Origin: Cyprinodon diabolis
Lineage: Eukaryota; Chordata; Actinopteri; Cyprinodontiformes; Cyprinodontidae
Length of the DNA stretch: 64,000 nucleotides
Assembly: GCA_030533445.1 (NCBI GenBank)
Contig: CM060068.1
Coordinates: 31,915,510-31,979,509 of the forward strand
Direction: 5' to 3'
This document shows, piece after piece, positions 63,080-64,000 of the stretch; positions within the stretch are counted from its first letter, which is position 1, and the number at the start of each line of letters is the position of its first letter. The notes beneath the pieces were generated by a model. The model had not been told where the DNA came from. It did no database searches and saw nothing but the letters and a program-made list of their open reading frames with translations. The position numbers and the translations under genes are program-made.

Positions 63080-64000
63080 CATCAAAACTTGCCACTGATT
63101 CATACTTCGTTTTTGGTCTTGACTTTAATACAACCCATCTTACACATCAATATGCTTTGCAGCTTTGATTGTATGTGAACCATTATTGTCTATAACAGGA
63201 AGGTAATAATATTCTTCCACTTTTTACTAGTTTTACCACAGCATGATGCTGCCACCACCATGTGTATCACTGAGGACGATTTGTTGAGGTTGATAGTTTT
63301 CCACCTTTAAAAGTAAATTAAAGACATATTTGACAAGAACACCGTTTTTACATTTACTGTTTTCCCTACATCATATGATATACATTTTTTATTAACATCT
63401 TTCTTTTGTCTCTCTTCTACAGGCCAGATTGTTGGAGCGTAACTACTGTACATAATAGCGAGCCTGTCAGCAGATTCTCACCATTTTAACTCTCTACAGC
63501 TCCTTGACAGTTAGTAATAATGATTTAGGCTGTTTCCTTAAAATATGTTAACTTTTCCCTGCCTGTAAGCTTAGGTGGACAGCCATGTCTTATTCTGTTT
63601 GCAGTATTGTCATTCTCTTCCCATTTCTCTTTGATTTTATGGACGATTGAACGATTGCTTCGTGAGATTCTGACCCAAGTACCTTGGTTTGTTCTCTTAT
63701 TACCTAAACCTATAACAAACCTCTAATTTTTCACACAGGAGATTTGTTTAATTATTTAAAATTTTTTGTGACACATAAATACATTTTAATCACTTGATAG
63801 TTTCTGATGCTGGCAATTGCTTTGACTGTATTTTCATTGTAGGGTATCAATGTAAAACTGTCTGAAAACAAGTTAGTTTTAATACTTATCCATAATTTTT
63901 CCTCTGTTTCACAATACATATCACTTTGGTTTGGTTTATTACATGAAATCTGATTAAAACACATTGAGGTTTTGGTTTAAGGTGATAAAATCAGAAAAAA
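63080..64000 (-). mobile_element. Tc1/mariner-like remnant, runs to the window edge
   Basis: Carries the antisense transposase signature CATGATGCTGCCACCACCAT near 63242, CTTAGGTGGACAGCCATGTC near 63571 and terminal-repeat-like sequence toward the right edge. Same family as 14903-16137. Left boundary approximate; no frame survives. Confidence 0.6.

Overview
The window is AT-rich vertebrate nuclear DNA, almost certainly from a ray-finned fish. It holds two spliced Krüppel-like factor genes, vertebrate-type introns, and a repeat set typical of teleosts: Tc1/mariner copies, hAT-like and PIF/Harbinger-like miniature elements, a Penelope-like retroelement, an LTR element and L2-type LINE tails. No bacterial, plasmid or CRISPR features were seen. 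The species cannot be fixed from the sequence.

The host genes lie in the first 28 kb. On the + strand, the last two coding exons of KLF12 (9605-9762 and 13199-13380) encode the complete three-zinc-finger domain and the C-terminal HMLV. The earlier exons lie beyond the left edge, so bases 1-9604 are intron. On the - strand a complete KLF5 gene (four coding exons, 27347 to 23743, 437 codons plus stop) points back toward KLF12. The genes are tail to tail, the order and orientation known for KLF5 and KLF12 in human, but only about 10.4 kb separates their stop codons. AATAAA signals at 19291 and 19572 suggest that the KLF12 3' UTR may fill much of that gap, including two old Tc1-type insertions.

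From the KLF5 promoter (about 27.35-27.65 kb) to the right edge I see no host protein-coding gene. This 36 kb holds repeats between single-copy-looking blocks that may be regulatory. Main repeats: a 1.56-kb non-autonomous hAT-like element (27779-29340); a young 1.6-kb Tc1-like element (29710-31311) whose 340-residue transposase frame is open but starts with TTG instead of ATG; a LINE tail (33.4-33.9 kb); an internally deleted LTR retrotransposon (38495-41231) with a CTCF-like motif in each LTR; a 5'-truncated Penelope-like element (about 45250-47343) with a GIY-YIG endonuclease frame and a nested PIF/Harbinger miniature element; a second, catalytically altered Tc1-like copy (49373-50372); and older remnants.

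No multi-gene novel system was found. The most informative observations are the compact KLF12/KLF5 arrangement, the near-intact Tc1 element, the nested elements with readable target-site duplications, the CTCF-like motifs in the LTRs, and an unexplained 47-codon frame at 1720-1863.
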